Under the pieces are notes generated by a model. It searched no databases. It saw only the letters and a list, made by a program, of their open reading frames with translations, and was not told the DNA's origin. The position numbers were made by a program, and so were the translations under genes. Below, piece by piece: positions 48,547 through 59,840 of a stretch of 64,000 nt of DNA. Origin of the DNA: Corylus avellana (lineage: Eukaryota > Streptophyta > Magnoliopsida > Fagales > Betulaceae); assembly GCF_901000735.1 (NCBI RefSeq), contig NC_081542.1:17499093-17563092 (forward strand), written 5' to 3'. Every line of letters starts with the position of its first letter. The stretch's first letter is position 1.

Positions 48547-51500
48547 ATGAGTAGGTGGCTCAAAGGACATTGTCTTTGGGAGTATGTTTCTGGTGAAGAA
48601 CCTAAACCTCTTGCTGGAGAAGAGGAACCCGCTGCGGCTTTCTCTACCAGCCTTCGCACATGGAAAAATATCCATTACAAGATTATCTCTTGGTTCTCCA
48701 ACACTTGTGTTGTCTCCATCAGCATGACATTTGGCAATCTTGACAATGCCAAAGATGTTTGGGACATGTTAGCTCAATACTACAGCACTACCGACCTTGC
48801 TCAGCGGTTTCAGATTGTGACCAAGCTTCATCGCATGCGTCAAGAACCAGGTCAGAGTATTACTGATTTTTATTCACAAATGACTTGTCTTTGGAATCAA
48901 TTAACATTATGTGAGCCTAAGTGGAGGAATAAGGTTGATGCCTCTGAATACATCGCTTTTCGCGATAGCATGCGCCTAGCCGAGTTTCTTGCGGCAATTC
49001 GAGATGAGTTTGAGCATACTCGAGCTTCTCTTCTTCACCGCTCACCGCTGCCATCCTTGGACAGTGCTCTTAGTGAACTCGTTTCAGAAGAGACCCGATT
49101 TGCCACTATGAAGTTACACACCTCTGAGATGGTCATGGCCACTGTATCCGGCAATACGCATGCCCTTAATTCTATTTCTGCCAGGCCTTCCTCATCCAAT
49201 CGGAATATCCAGTGCCACTATTGTCAGAAATTTGGCCACAGGTATAGTGAATGTAGAAAAAGGCTCTCTCGTGAGAATCATCGAGCTCCTAGTCATAAGG
49301 CTGCTGCGATCACTCATACTGATACATTAGATATGTCTTACACCAATGTTGCACCCCAACCCAGTACCCTTTCTCCTGCAGAAATCGAAGCTCTCATTCA
49401 TCAGGTTTTATCTAAGTCCAATCTTAATACCGCCATGTCCACCACACCAGGTAATTCCTCTTGGTATATTGATTCTACTTGTTGTAATCACATGACACCG
49501 AATTCTTCCATCTTTTCTGCCAAATATGTGTTACCTAGGCCTACCACCATTTACACTGCTAATGGTTCCCATCTTAATGTTAGTCACGTCGGGTCTGTTT
49601 CTACTCATCAACTCTCTTTGTCTGATACATACTTGGTGCCTAATCTCTCGTTAAATCTTTTATCTGTTGGTCAACTTTGTGAACTTGGCTTAGAACTGCA
49701 CTTTTCTAACCGAGATTGTGATGTGCAGGATCCACAGACGGGACAGCTAATTGGGACCGCCCGTAAGATTGGACGTCTGTTCGAGCTTTCATCACTCCAT
49801 CTTCCTCCTGCTGTGTCTGCTGCCACTCCATCTCGGTCTCCCTCTACCACCCTCAGTTTATGGCACTCACGTTTAGGACATGCATATATTTATCGTATTC
49901 GTTCTTTAACTACAAGTGGTCAGTTAAGATTTGTTGAGTCTGAGTCATTTGATTGTGTTGCGTGTCAACTTGGAAAACAAAGTGCTTTACCTTTTAATAA
50001 TAGTGCATATGTTTCTTCTGCCCCTTTTGATTTGGTGCATTCTGATGTATGGGGCCCTGCGCCTATTCCCCCCATGGGTGGATCCCGCTATTTTCTCATT
50101 TTTGTGGATGATTATTCTCGATACACATGGCTTTATCTTTTACAAAATCGGTCTAAACTTCCAAAAATTTACTCTGAATTTTAACAAATGGTTCAAACCC
50201 AATTTCCCAGAAACATAAAAATTATTCGTTCTGATAATGCCATGGAATATCGTGAATCTACCTTCCTTACTACCCTCAAACAAAATGGCACTCTTCCCCA
50301 TCGCTCATGCCCAAATACTTCTCAACAAAATGGTCGTGTTGAACGTAAACACAGACACATGTTAGACACTGTTAGAACTTTGCTCCTATTTGCTTCTATC
50401 CCTGAACACTTTTGGGGAGAAGCCGCTCTTACAGCTGTTTATACCATTAATATGGTCCTGTCTCCTACTACCTTAAATAGGTCCCCCTATGAACTCCTCT
50501 ATGGTTCTCCCCCTGATTACCAATCCATCCGCATCTTTGGTTGTGTCTGTTTTGTGCTTCCTCCACCCCATGAACAAACAAAATTAGAACCTTGTTCTCG
50601 CCTATGTTGTTTCTTGGGTATGGCATTGAACACAAAGGATATCGTTGTTATGATCCTATTTCCAAACGGCTCCGCATCTCGCGGCACGTCACTTTTTGGG
50701 AACATAGGTTCTTTAGTGATATGAAGTCTTTTCCTACTAGTCCCTCTAATTCTTCTCCTATCTTCACTAATGTCTCATTTGATTTGCTCCCCGACACTAC
50801 TGATCTTGATGCAGGGATGACAAGCTCTCCAGACGACATTCTGACGGTCGACCCCAATGACTCTGCCCCGCCTGTTGATCCATCTACTCTTGAGCCAGCT
50901 CCCTCCGTCCCTCATCTTTCTACTCGGGTAACATCTCTTCCTTCCCACCTTCGTGATTATCACTGTTATTCTGCTTTTGCTACTCTACATGAACCTCACT
51001 CATTCCGTGAGGCTCATACTAACCCTCTTTGGCAGAATGCTATGTCTGAAGAACCTAATGCCCTTTCCAAAACCCATACTTGGGACTTAGTTGATTTACC
51101 TCCAAACAAAACTGCGGTAGGGTGCAAGTGGGTATACAAGATTAAAACAAAATCTGATGGATCTATTGAGCGATACAAGGCACGTCTTGTGGCAAAGGGG
51201 TTCAATCAAGAGTATGGTATTGATTATGAGGAGACTTTTGCGCCAGTGGCTCGCCTTACTTCTGTTCGATCCCTCCTTGCTGTGGCTTTTGTGCGTCGTT
51301 GGGATCTTTTCCAAATGGATGTGAAAAACGCATTTCTCAATAGTGATCTTAGTGAAGAAGTTTATATGCAACCCCCTCCTGGGTACGATCATCCGCCACA
51401 CAAGGTTTGCTGACTTCGCCGAGCTTTGTATGATCTAAAACAGGCTCCACGGGCTTGGTTTGCCAAATTCAGTTCCACTATTGCGCAGATTGGGTTTGTT

Positions 51501-52505
51501 TCTAGCCCCTATGACTCTGCTCTTTTTATCCGGCGATCTGATGCTGGTCTCATTCTACTTTTACTATATCCTGATGATATGATTATTACTGGTTATGATA
51601 CTATCGATATTCGTAATCTTCAACAATTTGAGATGAAGGATTTGAGTTTTTTCAGCTACTTTCTTGGATTGAAAGTGTCTTCTGATCCAAATGGTTACTA
51701 TCTCTCTCAAGCCAAATATGCTTCAGATCTCCTCTCCCGAGCTGGCCTTACCGATTGTAAAATTGTTGATAGCCCTCTAGAGACAAATGTAAAACTTCGT
51801 GCCACTGATGGTGAGCTACTTTCTGATGCTACTCTCTATCAACAGTTAGTTGGAAGTCTCATATATCTTACTGTGACATGACCGGATATTACCTATGCAG
51901 TCCATCTTGTTAGTCAGTTTATGACCGCGCCACGCTCAGTTCATTATGCAGTTGTTCTTCGCATCCTTCGCTACGTGAAGGGCACTCTGTTTTATGGTTT
52001 GCATTTCTCCTCTCACTCATCATTAGACTTACATGTATATTCAGATGTTGATTGGGCAGGTGATCCTACTGATCGCCGTTCCACCACGGGTTATTGTTTC
52101 TTACTTAGTGATTCTCTCATCTCTTGGCATAGCAAGAAACAATCTGTTGTTGCCCGCTCTAGCACTGAAGCTGAGTATCGTGCTCTTGCTGACACCACCT
52201 CTAAGCTCCTCTGGCTCCGTTGGCTCTTACAAGATATGGGTGTTTCTCAGACCTCCAGTTCTCCTATCTTTTGTGACAATCGAAGTGCGATTCAGATTGA
52301 GCATAATGATGTATTTCATGAACGTACTAAACATGTTGAGATCGACTGTCATTTTGTACGCCATCATCTTTTGCAGGGGACTCTCCGTCTCTGTCCTATT
52401 GCTTCCGCTGATCAGTTGGCCAATGTATTCACCAAAGCACATCCACCTGGACGGTTTCGCGATCTTGTTTTCAAACTCAAGTTGGCATCTACATTATCAC
52501 CTTGA
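48547..52505 (+). pseudogene. copia gag-pol polyprotein, disabled
   Basis: In order: gag with a UBN2-like region, CCHC knuckle CHYCQKFGHRYSEC, protease (IDSTCCNHMT), integrase zinc-binding part (LWHSRLGH) and core, RT ([20 protein letters not shown]), and RNase H (STEAEYRAL). The frame is open upstream of 48547 too, so the true start is not certain. It is broken by TAA at 50182-50184 in integrase, a one-base frame change near 50600-50625, TGA at 51411-51413 in RT, and TGA at 51879-51881. The RT catalytic motif reads YPDD. At both TGA sites related elements usually have arginine, consistent with CGA to TGA decay of methylated CpG. It cannot move without a helper. Confidence 0.88.
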
Positions 52506-52518
52506 GTTTGAGGGGGGA

Positions 52519-52779
52519 TGTTAGAATATATTCAGAATATATAATATATTCTGAATATATTTTGATATTCACCATAATTGCTGATTTGATATATTTTCCC
52601 TGTATATATATTTTGATATTATTTTGCAATATTGTACATTAATTCCGTGATTGTATTTCCTAGTTTATCTGGCCTTATTCAACTATAAATAAGCCTATTT
52701 GTATACAGTTCAATACACACAGAAATACAATATTCAATTTATCCCTATATTCTCTAGTATTCTCTAGTTTATTTTAACA
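52519..52779 (+). repeat. 3' LTR of the full-length copia element
   Basis: Follows the polypurine tract and matches the 5' LTR, with an internal duplication of about 18 bp around TATTCAGAATATATAATA near its start. Confidence 0.9.
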
Positions 52780-54087
52780 CCCAATATTATTTTCTCGCGT
52801 AAGATAATATCATATGATAGTTTCAGGTACCCTTTTTATCTTTTGCTGAATTAATCTTTCAATCAATTTTTTTTTTTTTTTCGATCTTTTGGCAATTGGG
52901 TTATGTTCGTTTTCAATGGTCATGACAATAATGTGTTGTTGTCAAATGATGATATCTCGATCGTAAGTGTCTCACATGCGTAAAGTATAATTTTTACTAT
53001 GTGTATATAAGTTCTTGGACACTCTCCCCTAGCAAGTTGGTTTTAAAGAGTGAATTCTACCCAAGGATTGTATCAAATAAATATGATTTGAGATTGGCAA
53101 CTTCAATTTTGCAGGGTTGTTGATTTTGCTGGATGCCACAGGGTTGTAGAGATTCTATTTTTGACAAAGAACAGAAAGTTTCATTCAGCTTCCTCTTTCT
53201 CTATTAACAGGTAAAATTCTACGTAGAAAATGTATATTTTTTCTTGGAAATAATTTGGATGATGCACAAAATTCTTATTGAAATAAAATAATACAAATAT
53301 GAAAATTAAAAATAAAATATATAAATTACAAGAGATGAAAAGTAAAGTATGAAAGGATCTCACAATGCTATAGAATCACGCAAGAGCATTGTCCTTAGAG
53401 GTTGATTCGTGCCTCCCGGAGTATATTACTCAGTGCGATCGGATCTCTTGACACGCAACTTTCTAGGATTAGACTATAGCTTTTACCTTTGTTAAAGACG
53501 CACTTCCAATAACAAAGGCTAATAGAACAACCTTTAATCTTCTTGATGAAAAAACCACATAGAGAAAACAAAGAATAAAAGACACTAGATGAACCTTCAA
53601 CTAGTTCATGTGGCTGATTTATTTGGATAGGATAAAAATTTATGCACTAGTTTTTTTATGGGAAAAATAGAATACAACTCTATATGAAAAAGTATTAACT
53701 TATTTATAGTAATATTCTTTGTTAGAAAGATATCAAATAATCTTTGTTAAAAACTTGATAAACTTTTAATACCAAATGTTCATAACAATAAAGGTTAAAA
53801 CCATCAAGTTGACCAAACGGTTACAAACTAAAATGGTTAAATCTGATTTTTATTTCCCCTAAAAAACTCATGAAGATAATATTAAATAATAAAATATTTT
53901 CAAATGATTGAAAAATGAATGTTTGTAACATACATTACAACATTTTTTACTATTAACCTCACCAAAAATTTCATGAGGATCGCAAAACCTGCAGGTAATC
54001 ATATACATATAAAAACAGAATCACTCTTTAGAGGTAGTCTAAAATTGTGACATGTGGCATAAACCTATTTTTTTTAGGGGTTAAACT
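52780..54087. promoter_or_regulatory. Upstream region of a fifth ABCB unit, right part
   Basis: The unit continues with the leader exon ending at 53210 and donor AACAG|GTAAAA at 53211. It is split by a 700-bp insertion and resumes at 53943-53999 in what corresponds to the leader intron. The similarity then stops. No ABCB coding exon follows in the window. Confidence 0.6.
53243..53942. mobile_element. Unclassified 700-bp insertion
   Basis: Comparison with the gene 3 leader intron (around 24790) shows that this block is inserted within a T-run. TTTTTT flanks both sides. It has no coding capacity. The minus-strand start TGTTGTAATG is LTR-like, but the other end lacks a clear CA, so a solo LTR is only possible. 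Confidence 0.5.
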
Positions 54088-55873
54088 TGTAACATCCCCA
54101 GCCCGTTAAGGCTGAGTTTGCCACTTTTCTTCTTTTACAACAAAAGTTCTTGCAAAGATCTATAAGGTCTATCAGAGTACTTGATTTTAAAGGATACGAA
54201 AAATGTATAAAACATTATTCAAGAGATTTTATTACAAGCGAAATTAGAAAACATTAAACTTTAGTTGCGGAATATCATATCATTACAATAACTTATATGA
54301 AAAGACTTTGAAAATTAATAATTATTCCCACCCCATTCCGGCCTCCTATTCCAGCATCCTTTCTACCTGAAAACAAGAAATAAAACTGAATGAGCCCAAA
54401 GGGGGCCCAGCAAGTAAAATCCACAACCATAAATAGTTTTACTCCTTGTTCTCAGTTTTGAAAATCATTTTCGCAAATAAATATAATTCTAGCCATAATA
54501 ATATCTGTATGTACGGTTGCATCTCCCGTAACATATACATACTATTACATCTAGTAATAGATCATCGTTGTAAATCATCTTTATAAATCATCATCATAAT
54601 GCATTATTATAAATAATCTCTGTAAATCATCATAGCATATCATCGTTGAAAATATAGTATCATTTTCTCATAATAAGGCCCATGTACACTATTACCCCTG
54701 TGCACGAGGGTTGCGGGTCCTTGTGACCATGGCACTGAACTGTGGCCACAGCCATGCCCGACCGTCAATTAACTCTTTCTTGGTGCACTCAACGGTCTGT
54801 TGATGGAATACCACCTTCTGGCATAGCCTCCTTCAGTGGTTTCGCCTCCATCCGAGTATCGGTACCGAACTCTCATCTTACTTATCTTGGGGCCAAAAAT
54901 ACTCTCCTCCATACATGTGCCCTCATTTCATAAACATTTATCTCATCTCTTGTACTTTTCTTTGTACTTCTTTTGATGCATCTTAGGGCAACATGTAGGA
55001 GGGTTTATCATCTTTTTTCTTTCTTATAATCATCATCATTTCTCAACTTTCTTTTCTTAAAATGGAAACTTTTCCAAATATAAACTTGTTGTGCTTAAAA
55101 AAGCCTTTAAAGAAATATAAACTTTCTAAATAATTCTTTTAGAAATCCTTCATGCATGCAACATAACTTCATAATACGTAAATAAAATAATCATTTACAA
55201 TTTGATACGAGAATATATAAATAGCATGACATGAAGTAATTTTAGAAGGGGTAGTGAATTTACTTACCTCTAGACTGAAGCTAAAAGTGGTATGAAGGAA
55301 TCCAGTTGCTCCAATATGACTAACACCACTAGTATATCTTTTGAAACTAATTTCTAAAGTCCGCTATCTCTTGTGTTCTTTCTTTCTTGTAGCGCTTGGT
55401 CTCGCCCTTTCTCTCTCTGTTCTGAGTAAACACTCTTAGAAAGAAGAAAGACCGAGTAAAAAGCGGAAGAAGGAAGAATATATGCAAGAGATGGGAGAGG
55501 AGATGAGTTGTGAAAATTCTGAAGGAGAAGAGCTCTATTTATAGGAGAAAATCAAACACTATTCTACCGTCAATTTACAATTATACCCTCATTTTACTAT
55601 TTCACCAACCCTATACTATTTCACCAACCCTATACTATTCTACCTTCAATTTACAATTATACCCTCATTCTATCTTCAATTTACAATTATACCCTCATTC
55701 TATCTTCAATTTACAATTATACCCTCATTTTACTATTTCACCAATTACCATTCTCTAATTACCACTCTCATAAATTTCCCAAGAATTAAAATCCTTAGCT
55801 ACAATGGATATTAAAATAACATCATTATCAAAATAATCTATTTAAATAGCTTTGAAAATTCTGTGACACTACA
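54088..55873 (-). repeat. 3' LTR of the LARD-like element
   Basis: The 1,786-bp LTR reads TGTAACATCC...GACACTACA on the plus strand. It contains a minisatellite at about 55595-55745 with a unit of about 30 bp around TTCAATTTACAATTATACCC. The adjacent polypurine tract is the complement of ATCTTCCCTCCTTATTA at 55874-55890. Confidence 0.88.
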
Positions 55874-57630
55874 ATCTTCCCTCCTTATTAGAATTTCGTC
55901 CTCGAAATTAAAACCTATAATATTATCGTCCAATCTTCAAGTTGAGGGATTCAGATAATATTCCTTTCAATCCTTCATCAAAGCTTACTCTCTTTTATCA
56001 TATTGAAATTCCATCTCTTTTTTCTATGAGTAAATCTTATTCACAGTCTAAAGTCTCAATTTCTGCAATCATTCATCAATTCACACTAAAATCTTACCTC
56101 AAAATCTTTTCCATTTTTTTTTCTTTCCAACCTCAATAACAACAATCGAGTTATTCATCAATAGTCCACAGTCAAGGTTTAAACATCAAATTAATAAATC
56201 ATGTGATCAATAGTCCATACCTCCAAACATCATAATCCTCCTTGCAAGCCTGCAATAATTCTCTCGATCTAATTTAATCAATCTTATCAAAAAGGTGTAA
56301 AAAATCATCCCCGCCTATATTCTCTTTAGTATCTCAGTATTCCAAATCATGCATACGAAATTTTAATATGATGCTCTAATAATTATTAACTTCTCACCAT
56401 CATAAACCTGTAAAAGTAAATAGCACCAACATTCTACAGTTTATATTTTCCAAAAACATTATTACATGAATATACCTCAAAAATGACATCATAATTCGAT
56501 TCATTCTAAATACACAACCGTTTCTATTTTCTCATCCCAACTTTTGTGTTGATGCTACAATATCAGCGAAAATCTTTCAGTACTACATCTTTACTTGATA
56601 AATCATAACTCAATAATAGAACCTCGTAATTATGATTTCAACTCAAACGAAATACACGATTACATCAAATGTAAGATTCTCATCCATTCTTGACTAATAC
56701 ATGCTGTGCTTTGCTGCGTTCTAGAGATGAAATTGATAAGCAAGCAAAGTAGGATATGGGTAAGTTTTCAGGCCGGATGTTCCAAAGTACACATGCTATA
56801 ATTTCTCTCCCTTGGGTCTTGCAAGGTCAAGAAGAGAAAAGAGAGAAAGATAGTCCTGTTGCTTTCTAGAAATGAAGATTTGAAAAGCATTTCAGGACAT
56901 GGCATGTATGTGAGATTTTCAAAATACCCACATCGGATGCTCTCTCTCTTCTGTCATTTATGGAGACTGAGAAGAAAAGGGAGATATTTAGCCTGAGAAG
57001 CATGATCAAGGATAATCTTGCTTCCTCAGGACATGATCAACGATAATCTTGCTTCAATGGTTTACTACTGAGAGTATAAGGAGTTGGGTTTGTGAATCAA
57101 GTTGTGAGGCTGCATTTTTCTCTTGAGGATACGCTCAACTAGAAGGAAAAGTCGAGCTTTCATTGTATGGAAGGCTATTAACAGAAGATTTCAGGCGAAG
57201 GGGTATGATCAGAAGGCATGTGTTGCAATGGAGAAAGAGGTGGGAAGTTATAGGAAAGATTTCTGGTAATGAACGAGCGCGTGGTGCGCGTTGGCATGAC
57301 AATTCATTCAGTTGCCCACGCATGGTATTTGAAGTCGTTGATTGAACAGTGGGTTTGAAAAATGAGCTCAGTCGAATTTATGACAGGAGACAAGATCCTA
57401 CTTCCACAGGATCTTTTGACAAAATTTCCATCGCGGCCCGAGGTCGCCTAACGCTTTGTTGTTTACTGTTTATTTCACCTGAAGTGAAAAATTCCTTTAA
57501 AGCCACTCGTCTGCTGCTTCCAGAAACTTCACAAAAAATTTCTTCAGTTCCTAACGCTTAGTCTCTTCTCAGTACTTCATCTCTCCCAATTTCTTCGTAT
57601 TCTCAACTATTTTTCCTTACTCTCCTAAAT

Positions 57631-58293
57631 ATGGGAGTATCATCATCATCCGTTAACAACCTCGATTTGAATGTTGTTCCTGCAGCACAACCCATTGTTA
57701 TGCCTGACGTGCAACCGGAGGTGCCTGTTGTTCCCCCTGAAGTGTCTGCTATTCATCCCGTCATACCTGTTACACACCCTAATGAACCTGCTGCATATCC
57801 TAACGTATGGCAGCCAACTTTTGTCTTTGACAATCGTCCTATCACTATTCACGATTCTGTCATGCTCCATGATTCTACTGCTGTAGCAGGGGCCAAAGGT
57901 TTCGTAATTCCACGGGATCAAACGTTCTTAGCTGATAGGTCGGATACTGATGCTATTAATAACTCATTGGCATTCAGTATCCAAGGTGCTGCTTCAGTTT
58001 CTGACATGGCACAACGTTTGAGTGCCAGAAATGTTGAGCTGAAAGTCTCAAGAAACCAAATCGGGGTCTTACAACGAATGCTCAAATACTACAAACGAAA
58101 ACACGTGGATTTGAAGCAGGAGAATACTCAGCTGAAAAAGATGGTGTTATCTTACGCAGAATACTTGGGACCAAAGATGCTAAAAATGGAGAAGAATACC
58201 GAACGTCTCCAGCGACAGCACGAAAAACTCCGGGTCGATGTTCAGGGTTGTTGCAAGTCTCTCCGCACACGCTCTAGTCAGGTACCTCATTAG
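57631..58293 (+). CDS. Hypothetical coiled-coil protein, antisense ORF in the LARD-like element
   Basis: This 220-residue ORF runs against the element's own direction. The first 60 residues are rich in Pro and Val (repeats around PEVPVVPPEV). The second half, about 120-210, is rich in Lys, Glu, Gln and Leu with heptad spacing, so a coiled coil is likely. No enzyme or retroelement motif was recognised. The 70 bp before it are pyrimidine-rich like a plant leader. The last codons (SSQ|VPH) contain CAG|GTACCT, a possible splice donor, with TATGCAG about 85 bp downstream. It may be a captured host gene piece or an element-encoded accessory protein. Function unknown. Confidence 0.5.
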   Translation: MGVSSSSVNNLDLNVVPAAQPIVMPDVQPEVPVVPPEVSAIHPVIPVTHPNEPAAYPNVWQPTFVFDNRPITIHDSVMLHDSTAVAGAKGFVIPRDQTFLADRSDTDAINNSLAFSIQGAASVSDMAQRLSARNVELKVSRNQIGVLQRMLKYYKRKHVDLKQENTQLKKMVLSYAEYLGPKMLKMEKNTERLQRQHEKLRVDVQGCCKSLRTRSSQVPH

Positions 58294-58441
58294 AAATAAA
58301 TATTCTCTTTGATAATTCAATTATATAAATATATACGATTCTGCTCATACTAGGTTTTCTCTATGCAGAAATAATCTTCCTGGAGCAGCTCTGAAGAATC
58401 ATCCGCTCATCATTACCACATGTCTCTTTATGCAACAAATT

Positions 58442-58487
<46 letters not shown>

Positions 58488-59824
58488 GACACTGGTATGT
58501 AATATTATAAGGAGCTTGTTCTCCAAACATTTCTTTTCGTAATCATTCAGTGCTCATTCAATATTCATTATGAAATCATTCTGTCATTGTAATAACTTCC
58601 TTTAAACAAACAATCTGTTTAAAAAAGTTAATCACTCAATAAAACATCTAAGTATGCACCATCACATGTTTTCAACCTCTAAAATACTTTAATATCATTG
58701 AACATATATCTTATAAGAGAAATTTAGATCATGTCACTATATTATATCACTATATTATATTGTCTTTCAACTCTTACCTTTATGCTTCAATTTACCTCAA
58801 GAATAATAATCCATTATCTTTACTTAGTAAAAGAAAATTATATCAAAAGCTTTGGCATGTAACTAAAATTTCTCATAATTTCATATCCACTAATGCCTCA
58901 AAATTTAAATATTATCCACAACCTAGGAGCACTAATTCATCCTCAAAACTTTAAGCATCACTTCAATATAATTTACCTCAATTACAGAAAACCTAACACC
59001 TCAAATTCTAAGGATCACCTCAAAGATTTCATGAATTGTACCTTAAAGTCATCACAATCATTTGAAAATATCAAAATCCTTAAACCACAACTTTATATAT
59101 CAAAATATCTTATAGATTCTAGGGTATACCTCATTTGCATTTATCCCTGCAATACTTAGGCATTCATTTCATGCCACTACGTAATCCTTATTCATCAATC
59201 CATATATTACAACATCAATCATAGTATCATTATTGTCATCAACCAAACCTTAGCCATTACCAAAAACTCATATAAACTATTATATCATTAATTCAGTTCA
59301 AGAATCATTTCACAACCGACATCCATAAGACCATTCATTACCAAATCACTTACACAATTTGTCTCACAACCTAAATCCATAAAACCATTTTGTCACCAAG
59401 TTAATTTCACAAATTAGCTCGCAACCCAAATCTATAAAATCATCATACGATTTTTAAATCATGATCAATAATCTTTTCTAAATCCTCGAGACACCTTAAA
59501 ATATACCCTTATCAATCGATACTCTAGAAAACTGCCGCAAATCCAAATAGGCAGATACTATAGATCACAACCTATCTATAAAATAAAAATTTATCTCCGT
59601 CATTAACTTGATCACAATAATAAAATCCTCCAAATTAATCACACTAAGATGATTTTTTTTTTTTTTTTTTTTTTTAACAAAAATTAACCATTAGAAAAAT
59701 GCTCATGCATCATTTACTAGAGACCACACAACAATGCACACTCTACTTGGCCGGAATGTGGCTTCTCATTAACCCCCCAATTTTTTTTTTTTTTTGAAAA
59801 GTTTGCCAGAACCTTATAACCTTT
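58294..59824. other. Interior of the LARD-like element, noncoding
   Basis: AT-rich sequence with long T-runs at about 58443-58484 and 59650-59680. Short open frames near 58760-59159 have low-complexity composition and are not accepted as genes. Confidence 0.6.
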
Positions 59825-59836
59825 GCTCTGATACCA
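59825..59836 (-). other. Primer-binding site of the LARD-like element
   Basis: GCTCTGATACCA on the plus strand is the complement of TGGTATCAGAGC, matching initiator tRNA-Met. It lies 4 bp from the LTR edge and fixes the element's orientation as minus. Confidence 0.88.
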
Positions 59837-59840
59837 AAAT

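Larger units (their letters stand above)
47403..52779 (+). mobile_element. Full-length Ty1/copia retrotransposon, defective
   Basis: The 5,377-bp element is bounded by a perfect 5-bp duplication CCCAA (47398-47402 and 52780-52784). It has a 243-bp 5' LTR, a primer-binding site, gag-pol, a polypurine tract GAGGGGGGA and a 261-bp 3' LTR. The undisturbed target is seen upstream of gene 3 (24284-24288). The LTRs are nearly identical apart from about 18 extra bp near the start of the 3' LTR, so the insertion is young. Confidence 0.93.

Noticed and set aside
55560..55745. Regular short repeats that could suggest a CRISPR-like array
   Set aside because: The units are directly adjacent with no unique spacers and lie inside a plant LTR, so this is a minisatellite.
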